Shown here in pieces: positions 63,501 to 64,000 of a DNA stretch of 64,000 nucleotides; the first letter of the stretch is position 1, and every line of letters starts with the position of its first letter. Made by a program: the position numbers and the translations under genes. Origin of the DNA: Sipunculus nudus (taxonomy: Eukaryota; Annelida; Sipuncula; Golfingiida; Sipunculidae); NCBI GenBank assembly GCA_026874595.1, contig CM049317.1, forward strand, positions 53,401,618 to 53,465,617, read 5' to 3'. Below the pieces are notes generated by a model that was not told where the DNA came from, made no database searches, and worked only from the letters and a program-made list of their open reading frames with translations.

Positions 63501-64000
63501 AAAATTGTGTCTAGCTTTCAAATAAATATCAGGTGAAAATCTGTTATTTTTGCCTATTATTCTCAATAAAGGTCTGTAAATCTGCTGTAACGGAAATCCA
63601 GCGCAAACCTTGACCGGCAGAAAAAAAAGAAAACAGTAGTCATCAACCCCTAGAGTTGGGTATGGGAGAGCTATAAAATTCAATTTAAGAAAACCAGTTT
63701 AATATTTAAATTGATACCTTTGTAAGTCTTCCCTAACGTTTCACAGTTTTTTTAATTCCTGCCTACACAAATTTACCCTGTAAATATATATAATTAGCAT
63801 GTTTGCTGGTATCATTTTCTTGACAATTCGTATTCATTTTTTTGTTCGCACTTATTCCCACCTCAGGTACAAAAGCCTTACATATGATCAGTTTGAAAAT
63901 GCATTCACTGTGCTTATAAAACTGACATTGTGAGCTTTGTTAATGAAAAAAAAGGTGTAAAACTGCTTAGTTAAAAATCTCTAATTTTTCGAATTTATGA
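60562..64000. other. Non-coding right flank, increasingly AT-rich, possibly host DNA
   Basis: No gene is seen in the last 3.4 kb. From about 61.6 kb the sequence is strongly AT-rich with many A and T runs, unlike the roughly balanced virus-like part. The few short frames lack domains, signals and codon structure. The change of composition suggests a boundary between virus-like and host-like DNA near 61 kb, but no inverted repeat or target duplication was found there. Confidence 0.5.

Noticed and set aside
61287-63683. Short frames in the AT-rich right flank
   Set aside because: Below 100 residues, no domains, AT-driven composition and no paired promoter and poly(A) signals.

Overview
The left 52 kb looks like the genome of a large, densely packed, nuclear double-stranded DNA virus of the herpesvirus order. 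The strongest evidence is a two-exon herpesvirus-type terminase ATPase (14292-15443 and 21256-22548) and the C-terminal part of a glycoprotein-B-like fusion protein at the left edge. The accessory genes (a cluster of BIR/RING inhibitor-of-apoptosis genes, ankyrin genes, many secreted cysteine-rich proteins) suggest a malacoherpesvirus-like virus of an invertebrate. Species, and whether this is a free viral genome, an integrated copy or a chimeric assembly, cannot be decided from the window. No DNA polymerase, helicase or primase was recognised here.

Layout. 0-9 kb: gB-like C-terminus, then four leftward genes, two of them large, none identified. 9.1-13.6 kb: three leftward IAP genes, the middle one spliced (BIR-BIR-UBA-like-RING in two exons). 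14.3-22.5 kb: terminase exon 1, a 5.8 kb intron holding four leftward genes and one rightward gene, then exon 2. The order and strand of the leftward intron genes resemble the UL94-UL93-UL92-UL91 block inside the cytomegalovirus terminase intron. The third of these encodes a C/H cluster of UL92 type. 22.6-31 kb: a small ORF, a two-pass membrane protein, a 1230-residue protein and an 872-residue protein. 31-34.3 kb: a UL24-like PD-(D/E)XK protein, a secreted knottin-like protein and a CARD-like protein. 34.4-37.7 kb: a secreted protein with C-type-lectin-like and EGF repeats. 37.8-41.1 kb: a 1083-residue coiled-coil protein. 41.6-45.6 kb: three I-kappa-B-like ankyrin genes. 45.9-51.5 kb: a myristoylation-motif protein, two Cys/His-rich proteins, a low-complexity coiled-coil protein and an inverted pair of small paralogues.

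51.7-56.9 kb is repeat DNA: 129-bp units, 279-bp units, then a palindrome of about 2.7 kb built of 106-bp GC-rich units, with a eukaryotic tRNA-Asn gene in its right arm. From 57.5 to 60.6 kb compact intronless genes return: one small ORF and two tandem secreted Ig-FN3-like genes. From about 61 kb the DNA becomes AT-rich and apparently non-coding and may be host DNA.

Functionally the window combines capsid packaging genes, a membrane-fusion protein, possible late-gene transcription factors with TATT-like promoter motifs, and a large set of host-interaction genes aimed at apoptosis (IAPs), death-fold signalling (CARD-like), NF-kappa-B (ankyrins) and extracellular recognition (EGF/lectin, Ig-FN3, knottin). 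Family calls rest on motifs and layout read by eye; no database search was run.
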